Assembly (NCBI RefSeq): GCF_947090785.1
Contig: NZ_OX352320.1
Location: 992,001 to 1,056,000 of the forward strand
Direction of reading: 5' to 3'
DNA length: 64,000 nucleotides
From: Rheinheimera sp. MM224
GTDB taxonomy: Bacteria; Pseudomonadota; Gammaproteobacteria; Enterobacterales; Alteromonadaceae
Notes under the pieces: model-generated
The model's input: the letters and a program-made list of their open reading frames with translations, nothing else
What the model was told of the DNA's origin: nothing
Databases searched by the model: none
Translations under genes and position numbers: made by a program
Part shown: positions 45,130 to 54,224 of the stretch, one piece after another
How positions within the stretch are numbered: position 1 is the stretch's first letter
Layout of the letters: each line of letters opens with the position of its first letter

Positions 45130-46876
45130 GACGCAGGGCCGGGTGGCCGCGGTGAAAAAGATCCGACAATTATCCCCTATCTGGATAGTGCCAGTAATAG
45201 CTGTGGCTATTGGCATCTGGATGCTTTATTACACTCAGAAAAATCAGGGACCTGTGATTACATTAGTCACACTGAATGCTGAAGGCATAGTGGCAGGCAA
45301 AACTCAGATCAAAAGCCGCAGTGTTGATATAGGTCGGGTAGAGTCGGTGCAGCTGTCTGAAGATTTAAGCAAAGTACTGATCAAAGCGCGGATGGACCCG
45401 GGCATTGAAGCGTTACTCAATGAAGACTCCCAATTGTGGGTGGTTAAACCTACCATAGGCCGTGGTGGTGTCAGTGGTTTAAATACGCTGTTATCCGGCG
45501 CCTATATTGAATTGCAGCCAGGCAAAGCTAGTGTGCAAAAGTATTATTACGAATTGCTCGATAGCCCACCTATAGCGCCAGCTGATGCGCCAGGGGTACG
45601 GGTGACGTTGTTGAGTGATGATGCAACGGCTCTGGCCGTAGGCGATCCTGTGCTTTATCACGGTTATGCAGTGGGTACTGTGGAGACCAGTAACTTTGTT
45701 GCTGAAAAAGGCCATATGACTTATCAGTTGTTTGTGCGTGCGCCTTATGATGCCCTTGTGACTGAAAACGTACGCTTCTGGCAAGCCAGCGGCATGGCGC
45801 TGGATGTGTCAGCTCAAGGGGTTCGGGTTGAATTGGCGTCTGTGGCAACTTTGCTTAGCGGCGGTGTGCATTTTGATGTGCTGGATGGCTGGCCTGTGGG
45901 CGATAAAGTGGCCAGTAACAGTGAGTTTCAGCTGTTTAAAAATCAAAAGGCCATCAAAGAAGGTTTGTACACTGAATACAACGAATACCTGATGTTTTTT
46001 GACGAGTCGATTCGTGGTTTAACTGCAGGTGCGCCTTTGGAATATAAGGGCATACGCATTGGTACTGTGGCTATGGCTCCGTACTTTTTTAATATGGAAA
46101 ACCCGCTGGATGTGGCCTTTAAACGGGGTATTCCGGTGTTGGTAAGAGTGGAAGCGGGTCGGCTTGCTGGTGAGATGAGCCTGAAAAAGCTGGCGCAGGA
46201 ATTAGAAACCGCAGTGCAACATGGTTTAAGAGCTGTATTAAAAACCGGTAGTCTGCTGACTGGTGCTTTGTATATCGAACTGGTGCAAACCGATGCTGTG
46301 ATTGAAACACCTAAAGTAAAAGTGGATGTGCCAGCCCTTGCTGATGCTGATAGCTCTGAAAAAGTGCAAGTGGCAACAGCTCAGCCGCCAGAGTTTTCCA
46401 GCGAAGGTTTTGTGCCTGCGCCTTTTGCGTTAGCGGATCACGCTGGTCTGAAAATTATGCCAACAGCCCCAAGCGGTTTAGCCAATATTGAACAAAAAGT
46501 GCTGCAGGTGCTGGATAAGGTCAATCGTCTGCCTGTGGAAGATGTGTTAGCTCAAAGCTCAGCTACTTTGGCGCAAAGCGAAAAAATGCTGAAAAATGCT
46601 GAACAGTTGATCCTGTCACTGGACCAACTGGTGAAACACAATGCAGTACAGCAATTGCCAGCAGATATTCAGCAAAGTCTGGTGGAACTGCGTAAAACAC
46701 TGGCTGGCTTTTCGCCTGGTTCACCTGCTTATGAGCGGTTAAATGGCAATTTGCAATCGATGGACCAATTATTACGTGACTTGCAGCCTGTGATTAAAAC
46801 CATGAACAGTCAAAGTAACTCACTGATTTTTAATGCCGATCTGCCTAAAGATCCAGAACCTGAGAAGGGTAACTAA
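45122..46876 (+). CDS. pqiB: MCE-domain intermembrane transport protein PqiB
   Basis: GTG at 45122 has GAGGAG before it and gives 584 residues. One TM anchor (LSPIWIVPVIAVAIGIWMLY) is followed by three MCE domains (~45-140, ~160-270, ~285-410; e.g. GLNTLLSGAYIELQPG and LKTGSLLTGALYIELV) and a C-terminal helical stretch (~470-570) that would form the long central tube. PqiB hexamers bridge the periplasm. It overlaps pqiA by 8 bp and pqiC by one base. Confidence 0.95.
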   Translation: MAKTQGRVAAVKKIRQLSPIWIVPVIAVAIGIWMLYYTQKNQGPVITLVTLNAEGIVAGKTQIKSRSVDIGRVESVQLSEDLSKVLIKARMDPGIEALLNEDSQLWVVKPTIGRGGVSGLNTLLSGAYIELQPGKASVQKYYYELLDSPPIAPADAPGVRVTLLSDDATALAVGDPVLYHGYAVGTVETSNFVAEKGHMTYQLFVRAPYDALVTENVRFWQASGMALDVSAQGVRVELASVATLLSGGVHFDVLDGWPVGDKVASNSEFQLFKNQKAIKEGLYTEYNEYLMFFDESIRGLTAGAPLEYKGIRIGTVAMAPYFFNMENPLDVAFKRGIPVLVRVEAGRLAGEMSLKKLAQELETAVQHGLRAVLKTGSLLTGALYIELVQTDAVIETPKVKVDVPALADADSSEKVQVATAQPPEFSSEGFVPAPFALADHAGLKIMPTAPSGLANIEQKVLQVLDKVNRLPVEDVLAQSSATLAQSEKMLKNAEQLILSLDQLVKHNAVQQLPADIQQSLVELRKTLAGFSPGSPAYERLNGNLQSMDQLLRDLQPVIKTMNSQSNSLIFNADLPKDPEPEKGN

Positions 46877-47430
46877 TGCGTTATTTAGCTTTTGTATTCT
46901 TAAGTCTGGCTTTGGCTGGCTGTGGCAGTTCTCCGTCTGAACTGCAGTATTACCGCTTACCAGCAGTCGCTGCCAAAGCACCTGTAGTCGACAGCAGTAA
47001 AGTGCTGGTGATAGAACCTGTGATGGTCGCCAGTTATTTAAACAGCAACGCGCTGGTGTATCAGAATAACGAGGTGAATCTGCAACTGACTCGCACTCAC
47101 CAATGGGCTGAAGCTTTGGATCAGCAACTGACCCGTAATTTACAGGCACATTTATCTGGTGCTTTAACGGACTGGCGTGTGACTCAACAGGTCAGCAGTC
47201 CGGGCGATAGTCGCCTGACTGTGCAGGTCACTCAGTTTCATACCACGGCGGATGGTGTTGTATTGATCAGTGGTCAGGCTCATTTGCTGACAGGGGCTGT
47301 CGTCAAGCAAATGCCTTTTGAACTGCAATTACCTATTGCCGATGACGGCTATGACGAAGTAGTGAAAACTTTAGGCCAAGGCTGGGGGCAGGTTGCCGCA
47401 CAAATCGCAAAATTGCTGGAACAAAACTAA
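46876..47430 (+). CDS. pqiC: Outer membrane lipoprotein PqiC
   Basis: The ATG shares its first base with the pqiB stop (TAATG). The 184-residue protein has a lipoprotein signal AFVFLSLALAGCGSSP with Cys16 as lipidation site. The body (YYRLPAVAAKAP, VLVIEPVMVASYLNSNALVY, HQWAEALDQQLTRNLQAHL) is the ABC-type transport auxiliary lipoprotein fold (PqiC/YmbA). It docks PqiB at the outer membrane. Confidence 0.93.
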   Translation: MRYLAFVFLSLALAGCGSSPSELQYYRLPAVAAKAPVVDSSKVLVIEPVMVASYLNSNALVYQNNEVNLQLTRTHQWAEALDQQLTRNLQAHLSGALTDWRVTQQVSSPGDSRLTVQVTQFHTTADGVVLISGQAHLLTGAVVKQMPFELQLPIADDGYDEVVKTLGQGWGQVAAQIAKLLEQN

Positions 47431-47444
47431 TACTGGGCGCGGGC

Positions 47445-48554
47445 TTAACTACTAAATTCCGCGCCTAATACCACGGCTTTTCGTGCGCCTGTCACTTCAG
47501 GGATATTGCCCGGAATCTTGTGGTCGTAGGCATAAGCCAGCCAGGCAAAGGCCATAGCTTCCACATCGTCTGCTTTCACACCTAAACTGGCGGTTTGTTG
47601 AAGTTGTACAGTAGGGAATAACTGCTGCAGGTCGCTTATCAGTACTTTGTTATAAGCACCACCACCACAGACAAATAACTCCTCTATGGCTTCATTGACC
47701 AGTGCGATTTTAATGCTCTCTGCAGTAAAGCGGGTCAGCGTACGTTGTACATCTGCTGGAGCGTAGTTTTTCGCTTGTAATTTTTGTGCCAGCCACTCTG
47801 CGTTGAAATACTCTCTGCCTGTGCTTTTGGGGCCTTGTAGCTGAAAGTAGGGGTCTGATAAAAGATCGGTTAATAAATCCTGTTGTATCACGCCAGAGGC
47901 CGCATAAAGGCCATCTTTGTCATACAAACCTAAGCCTTGTTGCTGGATCCAGTTATCCATCAAACCATTGCCAGGGCCTGTATCAAAACCCCGCACTGGC
48001 CGATTGGGTTGTAACAAGGTGACATTGGCGATACCACCAATATTTAAAATAGCGCGATAGCTATCAGGCTTTGCAAAAATAGCCTTGTGAAAAGCTGGTA
48101 CTAAAGGTGCACCTTGTCCGCCATAAGCCATATCTTTACGACGAAAATCGGCGATAACCCGAATTTGCGTTTCAGCTGCCAAACGGAACATATCACCAAT
48201 CTGATAGGTAAAAGGAAACTGCACATAAGGGCGATGCCTTATGGTCTGGCCATGACAACCAATAGCGCTTATCTGTTCTGGGTTAACTTTGGCTTTAGCT
48301 AATAACTGTTTAACTGAATCAGCATAAGCTAATGCCAGTTGCTGCTCTACTAAACCCATCAGTTCAAGTTCACCCGGGCCGGATTGAGCCAATTGACTTA
48401 GCTGCTGGCGTAACTGTTCAGGGAAAGGGCAAAGCAGGGAGTCAAGTAATTCGGGCTGGAGTTTTTCTGGAGCAGACTGACCAAAACGAACCAGCACCAG
48501 ATCGATTCCATCGAGACTGGTGCCGGACATTATTCCTATATACAAGCTGGACAT
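47445..48554 (-). CDS. anmK: Anhydro-N-acetylmuramic acid kinase
   Basis: The 369-residue protein starts LYIGIMSGTSLDGIDLVLV, the family's phosphate-binding motif. Further motifs are AIGCHGQTIRHRP, ILNIGGIANVTLL, GFDTGPGNGLMDNW and ELFVCGGGAYNKVLI. It phosphorylates and opens 1,6-anhydro-MurNAc in cell-wall recycling. Its ATG overlaps by one base with the stop of the M23 peptidase gene (TAATG), the usual wall-related pair next to tyrS. Confidence 0.96.
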   Translation of the reverse strand: MSSLYIGIMSGTSLDGIDLVLVRFGQSAPEKLQPELLDSLLCPFPEQLRQQLSQLAQSGPGELELMGLVEQQLALAYADSVKQLLAKAKVNPEQISAIGCHGQTIRHRPYVQFPFTYQIGDMFRLAAETQIRVIADFRRKDMAYGGQGAPLVPAFHKAIFAKPDSYRAILNIGGIANVTLLQPNRPVRGFDTGPGNGLMDNWIQQQGLGLYDKDGLYAASGVIQQDLLTDLLSDPYFQLQGPKSTGREYFNAEWLAQKLQAKNYAPADVQRTLTRFTAESIKIALVNEAIEELFVCGGGAYNKVLISDLQQLFPTVQLQQTASLGVKADDVEAMAFAWLAYAYDHKIPGNIPEVTGARKAVVLGAEFSS

Positions 48555-49861
48555 TACTCAGCAGCGGCTACTGTGATCCGCTCGTGGTTCTGCATTTGTG
48601 CAATCAGCTGTTTTGCTTCATTTACAAAAGCAATACGTTCACTGGTAGACAGCGCATCTGCCTGAGGTAATTTCACAGTACGTGGGTTACGGTGCACACC
48701 ACCAACCACAAATTCATAGTGCAAGTGAGCTCCAGTGACACGGCCTGTAGAACCTAAACGGCCTATCACCTGACCTTGTTTCACGTTTTCACCTTGCTTC
48801 ACATCACGTTTGGATAAGTGCAGGTATTTAGTTACTATGTTGTTTTTATGCTTAATAAACACATAGTTACCATTCACGCCGTTACGGGTTGATGCAATGA
48901 CTTTACCATCACCAGCCGCCATAATAGGAGTACCTACTGCAGCAACATAGTCGACACCATTATGAGGTTTTACTTTCTTTAACACTGGGTGTAAACGGCG
49001 AGGGTTAAAATTGGAGCTGACATACTGGAAGCTGACCGGGGCTCGTAAGAAGGCTTGTTTGGTGCCCTTACCGTCCGGCTTGTAAAAGGCGCCGTCCTTG
49101 TGACGAACTGCCTGATAAGTCTGACCTTCGTTTTTAAACTGTGCAGCGAGAATATTACCGTTACCAACAAATTGACCATCGGCATAACGGGTTTCAAAAA
49201 TAACGCTGAAACTGTCACCTGCTTTGATATCTAAACCAAAGTCGATGTCGTAGCTGAAAATGTTGTTTGCCAGTGTCAGCATCTGAGCTTCGGTTAAACC
49301 TGCTTCCAGACCTGCGTTCCAGAACGAACCGTTAACCACACCACTGACGACTTCAGTACGGGTTTCAACTTCCTTTAATAACTCTTCGGCCGCAAACTTG
49401 CCATTGGCAGTACGCTGAACACGTAAGGTTTTCAGGTTGTTGATTGGATAACGGATTTCCTGCAGCTTGCCCTGGTTATCTAAACCAAACTCAATTTGCT
49501 CGCCGGGAAAAATGCGGGTTAAGGTTTTTACTGGTTTACCCAGTTCTAACACTTCCTGCATTGCGGCTTGATCTAATTTAGCTTTGCGGAAAATAGCCGA
49601 CAGAATGTCGCCTTTTTTCACGTCAACAGTCACCCACTCCAGTGAGTTATCTTCGTGTGGCAAGGTTGCAAGCTGTTCGGCTGCAATTTTCTCTTCCACC
49701 AAAGGGATATCAATACTGTATCTTTTTCCAACTTCCAACTCAGATGTATCTGTAGTTCTGGAGGCTGAAGCTTGTTCTGACGGGATCAACAGCATAACGG
49801 CAACAATGCCGCTTAGAGCGCCGATTAATAACCGATGTTTGATAGGCAAAGAAGAAATCAT
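48554..49861 (-). CDS. mepM: M23 murein endopeptidase (MepM/YebA type)
   Basis: ATG at 49861 gives 435 residues with an N-terminal membrane anchor (HRLLIGALSGIVAVMLLI). An OapA/LysM-like region follows (WVTVDVKKGDILSAIFRKAK, RIFPGEQIEFGL). The C-terminal LytM/M23 domain has its zinc ligands in HNGVDYVAAVGTP and GAHLHYEFVVGG. It cuts D-Ala-mDAP cross-links for wall growth. It is coupled to anmK and divergent from tyrS. A longer reading to 49939 would add a second hydrophobic stretch and is less likely. Confidence 0.92.
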   Translation of the reverse strand: MISSLPIKHRLLIGALSGIVAVMLLIPSEQASASRTTDTSELEVGKRYSIDIPLVEEKIAAEQLATLPHEDNSLEWVTVDVKKGDILSAIFRKAKLDQAAMQEVLELGKPVKTLTRIFPGEQIEFGLDNQGKLQEIRYPINNLKTLRVQRTANGKFAAEELLKEVETRTEVVSGVVNGSFWNAGLEAGLTEAQMLTLANNIFSYDIDFGLDIKAGDSFSVIFETRYADGQFVGNGNILAAQFKNEGQTYQAVRHKDGAFYKPDGKGTKQAFLRAPVSFQYVSSNFNPRRLHPVLKKVKPHNGVDYVAAVGTPIMAAGDGKVIASTRNGVNGNYVFIKHKNNIVTKYLHLSKRDVKQGENVKQGQVIGRLGSTGRVTGAHLHYEFVVGGVHRNPRTVKLPQADALSTSERIAFVNEAKQLIAQMQNHERITVAAAE

Positions 49862-49949
49862 AGAAAGCGCATCTCTTATTATTATCAGACAAACCAATAA
49901 AAAAACGAGCATATAACGATTTTTTGTGTGATGCCACACTTTTGTTGGT

Positions 49950-49977
49950 TTGATCTAAAGAAATGTTTCAGTAGAAT
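49950..49977 (+). promoter_or_regulatory. Candidate tyrS promoter
   Basis: TTGATC (49950-49955), 16 bp, TAGAAT (49972-49977), 46 bp before the tyrS start codon. A reasonable sigma-70 match by eye only. Confidence 0.4.
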
Positions 49978-50023
49978 GCAGGCTTGGAATTTTGCGAAAT
50001 ACAAAGAGATTTAGGAGTAGACC

Positions 50024-51226
50024 ATGGCTCACTGGGAGCAGGCGCTGGCTGAGATAAAACGCGGCTGCGAAGAGATTTTGTTAGAAGAAGAGCTGATTGC
50101 CAAGTTAAAGGAAGGAAAACCTTTAAAAATCAAAGCAGGTTTTGATCCAACTGCACCAGATTTGCATTTAGGTCACACGGTTCTCATCAACAAATTACGT
50201 ACCTTTCAACAGTTGGGCCATGATGTCATTTTCCTTATTGGCGACTTCACCGGCATGATTGGCGATCCGACAGGTAAAAACGTAACGCGTAAACCTTTGA
50301 CCCGGGACGACGTGTTGGCCAACGCACAGACGTATAAAGAGCAGGTGTTTAAAATTCTTGAGCCTGCAAAAACCCGTGTGGCTTTTAACTCCGAATGGAT
50401 GGAAAAGTTAGGCGCGGCTGGCATGATCAAACTGGCAGCACGTCAGACTGTGGCCCGTATGCTGGAGCGTGATGACTTTAAAAAGCGTTATGCCAATAAC
50501 CAGTCTATTGCGATACACGAGTTTTTATACCCGCTGGTGCAAGGCTGGGACTCCGTTGCTTTAGAAGCCGACATCGAAATGGGCGGCACCGATCAGCGCT
50601 TTAACCTGCTGATGGGACGTGAACTGCAAAAAGACGAAGGTCAGCGCCCACAAACCATTATTATGGTGCCATTGCTCGAAGGTCTGGACGGTGTGCAGAA
50701 GATGTCCAAGTCCTTGGGCAACTATATTGGTATCACAGACACGCCGGGCGAGATGTTTGGCAAAGTGATGTCCATCAGTGACGAGCTGATGTGGCGTTAC
50801 TATGATTTGCTGAGTTTCCGTCCTATTGCTGATATTGCAGCACTGAAGCAACAAGCAGCTGATGGCCGTAACCCACGTGATATTAAAATTGAACTGGCAA
50901 AGGAAATTATTGCCCGTTTCCATGACGAGGCGGCAGCTGTTGCGGCAGAACAGGATTTTATCCAGCGTTTTCAGAAAAATGCGTTGCCGGACGATATCCC
51001 TGAACTGACCTTAACTTTAACTGCGGACAGTATTCAGATTGCCAACTTGTTAAAAGAAGCTGGTCTGGTTGAAAGTACCTCAGAAGCTTTGCGTATGATT
51101 AAGCAAGGTGCGGTGAAGCTGGACGGTGAAACTAAAGTGGAAGACAGCAAGATGGAATTTGCCAAAGGCAGTTGTCATATCTTCCAGGTGGGTAAACGTA
51201 AATTTGCCAAAGTCAGTCTGGTTTAA
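50024..51226 (+). CDS. tyrS: Tyrosyl-tRNA synthetase
   Basis: The 400-residue class I synthetase has the HIGH motif as HLGH (residues 48-51) and KMSKS in [11 protein letters not shown]. The C-terminal S4 RNA-binding domain is seen in [20 protein letters not shown] and [11 protein letters not shown]. With KMSKS and this length it belongs to the TyrZ-like branch and not to the KFGKT branch of E. coli TyrS. It charges tRNA-Tyr. AGGAG is 8 bases before the ATG. Confidence 0.96.
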   Translation: MAHWEQALAEIKRGCEEILLEEELIAKLKEGKPLKIKAGFDPTAPDLHLGHTVLINKLRTFQQLGHDVIFLIGDFTGMIGDPTGKNVTRKPLTRDDVLANAQTYKEQVFKILEPAKTRVAFNSEWMEKLGAAGMIKLAARQTVARMLERDDFKKRYANNQSIAIHEFLYPLVQGWDSVALEADIEMGGTDQRFNLLMGRELQKDEGQRPQTIIMVPLLEGLDGVQKMSKSLGNYIGITDTPGEMFGKVMSISDELMWRYYDLLSFRPIADIAALKQQAADGRNPRDIKIELAKEIIARFHDEAAAVAAEQDFIQRFQKNALPDDIPELTLTLTADSIQIANLLKEAGLVESTSEALRMIKQGAVKLDGETKVEDSKMEFAKGSCHIFQVGKRKFAKVSLV

Positions 51227-51247
51227 CTGCTGATTTACTATAAAAAG

Positions 51248-51271
51248 ACCGGCTTTGATGCCGGTTTTTTT
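51248..51271 (+). terminator. tyrS terminator
   Basis: ACCGGC (51248-51253), loop TTTGAT, GCCGGT (51260-51265), then T6. The A-run to the left may let it also act on the convergent regulator gene. Confidence 0.88.
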
Positions 51272-51284
51272 ATAGAGTTTGCTG

Positions 51285-51833
51285 TCAGCTGGCTTGTTGT
51301 AAACGGGCGAAAAGCAGTTTTTGTAATTCAGTCTTAAATTGCAAAGGCTCAAAAGGCTGGCGCAGCCAAATGATATCCATCGTCAGTTTTTGCTGAGGAT
51401 CTTCGGCCGATAACAATGCCAGTTTTACCTGATGTTGTGTCAGTTCCTGCTGCAGCATCGGCAGATCTATACCTTGCTGGTCAGCCGTCATCAACACCAG
51501 TTCTGGTTTACGCTCGCCCATCATCAACAATGCATCCACAGCGTTACGGGCATACTGTAATTCAACCGGGAAATGCCACTGCTGACATAACACCTGTAGT
51601 AATTTGAAAAAATCTGCATCCAGGTCAACGCATAACAGATGCGTCAGAGGTTGCGATTTTTGCCTTTTATGCAACAAACTCAGTAAAGATTCCTGCACTA
51701 TACGTCGGTGTCCACCTGGTGTTTTCCAGGCACTTAATAAGCCTTGTTCAACCCACAGCTGGATAGTTCGTACTGAAACACCTAAAAGAGTGGCCGCTTG
51801 TCGGGTAGAAAGAAGTTGATGTTGCTCTGACAT
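51285..51833 (-). CDS. HTH (excisionase/MerR-type) regulator with degenerate receiver-like domain
   Basis: From ATG at 51833 the protein has 182 residues. Residues 8-58 are a MerR/excisionase-type winged helix: LLSTRQAATLLGVSVRTIQL and TPGGHRRI. Residues ~65-180 follow the beta-alpha pattern of a response-regulator receiver (LTHLLCVDLDADFFKLLQVL, PELVLMTADQQG, VKLALLSAED, WLRQPFEP). The phospho-acceptor Asp at the end of beta-3 is replaced by Thr and the usual Lys by Arg, so it is probably not phosphorylated. It is divergent from the SPFH gene, and TTTGAT/ATCAAA inverted repeats fill the shared gap, suggesting it controls both. Confidence 0.82.
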   Translation of the reverse strand: MSEQHQLLSTRQAATLLGVSVRTIQLWVEQGLLSAWKTPGGHRRIVQESLLSLLHKRQKSQPLTHLLCVDLDADFFKLLQVLCQQWHFPVELQYARNAVDALLMMGERKPELVLMTADQQGIDLPMLQQELTQHQVKLALLSAEDPQQKLTMDIIWLRQPFEPLQFKTELQKLLFARLQQAS

Positions 51834-51848
51834 AATGATTTTTCTGAT

Positions 51849-51878
51849 TTGATTAAATTTATCATATTTATCAAATGA
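51849..51878. promoter_or_regulatory. TTTGAT inverted repeat next to regulator start
   Basis: ATTTGAT (51849-51855) and ATCAAAT (51872-51878) are an exact inverted repeat with a 16-bp centre, 15 bp upstream of the regulator's start codon. Half-sites equal those of the dyad at 51962. Confidence 0.6.
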
Positions 51879-51961
51879 GCTTGTGTCAATCAACGGATGG
51901 CTTTTTACAGTCAATTGCATGCTTTTTGTACTTATTTACTTGCACTTTTTTTAAATGAAGC

Positions 51962-51990
51962 TAATTTGATATTAAATTGATATCAAATTA
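51962..51990. promoter_or_regulatory. 11-bp dyad operator next to SPFH gene
   Basis: TAATTTGATAT (51962-51972) and ATATCAAATTA (51980-51990) are a perfect 11-bp inverted repeat with a 7-bp centre. Its right edge touches the ribosome site AAGAGG of the SPFH gene. It is a likely operator for the divergent HTH protein. Confidence 0.7.
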
Positions 51991-52000
51991 AGAGGTCGTG

Positions 52001-52852
52001 ATGAAAGAGTATCTGGCAACAAGCCGCAGTGGTTTGATGATGTTAGCTGTACTTCCTGCAGTCTTTGTTTTATCCGGTTTTGGCCTGCTGGTTTTAGGCG
52101 GTCCTCTGAAATTGGTTGCCATATTGGCACTGATTTTAGTGGGGATTGGCTTTTTCGGTTTCTATATGGTGCAGCCAAACCAATGCGCTGTGCTGCAGCT
52201 GTTTGGCCGTTACGTCGGTTCAGACTTACAAACGGGCTTACGTTGGGCTAACCCTTTTTACAGCAAACAAAAAGTATCGTTGCGGGTGCGCAACTTTGAA
52301 AGCGGCAAACTCAAAGTGAATGATCACAGCGGTAATCCGGTAGAAATCGCCGCCGTTGTGGTATGGAAAGTGGTAGACAGTGCTGAAGCCGTGTTTGAAG
52401 TGGAAGATTATGAGAACTTTGTCAGCATCCAAAGTGAAGCGGCTTTGCGCTTTTTGGCTTCGAGTTATCCCTATGAGGCGGTGGAAGATATAGATATCAG
52501 CCTGCGCAGCAATGGTCCTGAAGTGACAGATTTACTCAAAGCTGAAATCCAGGCTCGTCTGGACAAAGCTGGTGTTGAAGTGCTGGAAGCCCGTATCAGT
52601 CATTTGGCGTACGCGCCGGAAATTGCCAGTGCTATGTTGCAACGTCAACAGGCAAGAGCTGTAGTGATGGCGCGTCAGCAATTGGTTGAAGGTGCAGTGG
52701 GTATGGTGGAATTAGCTTTAGCCCGTTTGTCGGAAAAAAACATGGTGCAGCTGGATGAAGAACGTAAAGCCGCCATGGTCAGCAATTTGTTAGTGGTGCT
52801 TTGTGGTGATCATCAGGTACAACCTGTGATCAATACCGGCACTTTGTATTAA
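52001..52852 (+). CDS. SPFH/band-7 membrane protein
   Basis: ATG at 52001 has AAGAGG 5 bases before it and gives 283 residues. Two hydrophobic segments at the N-terminus (~12-60: [20 protein letters not shown] and [14 protein letters not shown]) are followed by an SPFH domain (~60-240): [40 protein letters not shown] and ILE-type [24 protein letters not shown] proteins form membrane-bound oligomeric cages. The small RHH gene follows after 12 bp. This SPFH-RHH pair recurs in Gammaproteobacteria from memory, but its role is not established. Confidence 0.9.
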   Translation: MKEYLATSRSGLMMLAVLPAVFVLSGFGLLVLGGPLKLVAILALILVGIGFFGFYMVQPNQCAVLQLFGRYVGSDLQTGLRWANPFYSKQKVSLRVRNFESGKLKVNDHSGNPVEIAAVVVWKVVDSAEAVFEVEDYENFVSIQSEAALRFLASSYPYEAVEDIDISLRSNGPEVTDLLKAEIQARLDKAGVEVLEARISHLAYAPEIASAMLQRQQARAVVMARQQLVEGAVGMVELALARLSEKNMVQLDEERKAAMVSNLLVVLCGDHQVQPVINTGTLY

Positions 52853-52864
52853 GCGGAGACAGCA

Positions 52865-53047
52865 GTGTCGAAAAAAGCTTTTGCGTTACGTATTGATGAA
52901 ACAGTGCTGCAGGCTTTGCAGCACTGGGCTGATGATGAGTTTCGCAGTGCGAATGGCCAGATTGAATATGTATTACGCGAAGCATTAATTCAGGCTGGAC
53001 GGCTGAAGAAAAAGCCTCCGACAGAGCCTGCTGCAGAGCCGGATTAG
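52865..53047 (+). CDS. Small Arc-type ribbon-helix-helix protein
   Basis: GTG start with GGAG before it gives 60 residues. The sequence KKAFALRIDETVLQALQHWA and SANGQIEYVLREALIQAG fits a ribbon-helix-helix DNA-binding fold (one strand, two helices), with a Pro/Glu-rich tail. It is 12 bp after the SPFH gene, so they are one transcript. It could be a DNA-binding partner or a small cage-associated factor. Its stop overlaps the convergent TetR gene by 4 bp. Confidence 0.83.
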   Translation: MSKKAFALRIDETVLQALQHWADDEFRSANGQIEYVLREALIQAGRLKKKPPTEPAAEPD

Positions 53048-53619
53048 CTTAAAGCACGGACCAGTAGCAGTGCTTGTTTTTTAGCATGCTGAGCCACGGT
53101 GGCATCCGCATGCACTAAAGCCATGCTGATGGCGCCTTCTTTAAGTATCATCAAGCCATCAAGCAATAAAGACTGTGCTTCTTCTGGCAGGTGATAACTC
53201 TGAAGGTGAGTGTTCACTAAGTGTTTCACCTTGAGTTTATGCTGAGCACAGAGCTGCAATACAGCACTGTCTGGTCCATGGTATTCGGCTGCACAGTTTT
53301 GAAAGTAACAACCAAAAAAAGGCCCTAAGACTTGTGCCTTGCCTTCAAACCATAGCGTTAATGCATCAAACAACTTTTCTACCGGACTCATCGGATCGGC
53401 GCTGGACAGTTGCTGTTCCAGCCACTGATAAAAGCGCTGATGCCGAAGCTCCAATGTGGCCATCAACAGCTCATCTTTGCTGACAAAATGGTGATACAGC
53501 GTTTTTTTGGCAATAGCAGACTGTTCTAAAATCTGATTAATACCTACAGCATGCACACCATGGCGGTAAAACAACGTTAAGGCTGTTTCTACAAGCTGCT
53601 GTTTTTTATCCTGTTCCAT
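53044..53619 (-). CDS. TetR-family regulator
   Basis: ATG at 53619 follows GAGGG and gives 191 residues. The N-terminal HTH (VETALTLFYRHGVHAVGINQ, SAIAKKTLYHHFVSKDELL) is typical of TetR; the remaining helices form the ligand and dimer domain (LWFEGKAQVLGPFFGCYFQN). It is divergent from the HPP gene and a strong paired palindrome lies between them, so it should repress both. Confidence 0.92.
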   Translation of the reverse strand: MEQDKKQQLVETALTLFYRHGVHAVGINQILEQSAIAKKTLYHHFVSKDELLMATLELRHQRFYQWLEQQLSSADPMSPVEKLFDALTLWFEGKAQVLGPFFGCYFQNCAAEYHGPDSAVLQLCAQHKLKVKHLVNTHLQSYHLPEEAQSLLLDGLMILKEGAISMALVHADATVAQHAKKQALLLVRALS

Positions 53620-53648
53620 AAAAGCCCTCAGCATAGTTGATACTTAGC

Positions 53649-53707
53649 TTGACACAGGTAGACCAGTCTGTCTACAATGCAATTCGTTGGTAGACAGACT
53701 GGTCTAC
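53649..53707. promoter_or_regulatory. TetR operator pair overlapping the HPP promoter
   Basis: GTAGACCAGTCTGTCTAC (53658-53675) and its exact reverse complement (53690-53707) are 14 bp apart; each arm is itself nearly palindromic (GTAGAC...GTCTAC). A plus-strand promoter TTGACA (53649-53654), 18 bp, TACAAT (53673-53678) is covered by the left arm. Repressor binding would block RNA polymerase directly. Confidence 0.9.
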
Positions 53708-53723
53708 TTTGTGAGGTGATACT

Positions 53724-54224
53724 GTGACTGAACATAAAATCTGGGTGCAAGCTTTGCTGGCTGGTTGTGGTGCAGCTTTGGTCATGGCGCTGTTAGCTTT
53801 ATTGCAGCAATGGCAGCAGTTATGGCTGGTTGCTCCTTTTGGTGCCACAGCAGTGATTTTATTTGCCTTGCCGGATAGTCCGCTTGGTAAAGCAAAAAAT
53901 GTGATAGCAGGGCATTTTCTGGCTGCACTGATTGGCCTGACTTTTGTTCATGTTTTTGGTTTAACCGTATGGAGTTTGTCTGTTGCAGTGGGGTTATCTA
54001 TAGGTCTGATGGTGCTATGGAAAATTACTCATCCACCAGCAGGCGCTACTACCTTACTTATTATGTTAACGGCGCCGGACTGGTGGTTTTTATTCAATCC
54101 TGTGCTGACAGGTTCTGTGTTGATGGTGTTGGTGGCTCATTATTATCATCAGAGCCATAGGAAAGGCCATCAACATTTGGTTAAACGTAAAGCTGCAGCA
54201 GCAAATACCAAAGCGGAAGACTGA
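53724..54224 (+). CDS. HPP-family membrane protein
   Basis: GTG start with GAGGTG before it gives 166 residues. Four or five TM segments are evident (VQALLAGCGAALVMALLALL, WLVAPFGATAVILFALP, HFLAALIGLTFVHVFGLTVW, ILLIMLTAPDWWFLFNPVL-like). The signature HPPAGATT is present. HPP proteins are small integral membrane proteins, some linked to nitrite transport in plastids; the bacterial substrate is unknown. Expression should be controlled by the divergent TetR protein. The 3' end overlaps the convergent AEC gene by 44 bp. Confidence 0.87.
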   Translation: MTEHKIWVQALLAGCGAALVMALLALLQQWQQLWLVAPFGATAVILFALPDSPLGKAKNVIAGHFLAALIGLTFVHVFGLTVWSLSVAVGLSIGLMVLWKITHPPAGATTLLIMLTAPDWWFLFNPVLTGSVLMVLVAHYYHQSHRKGHQHLVKRKAAAANTKAED

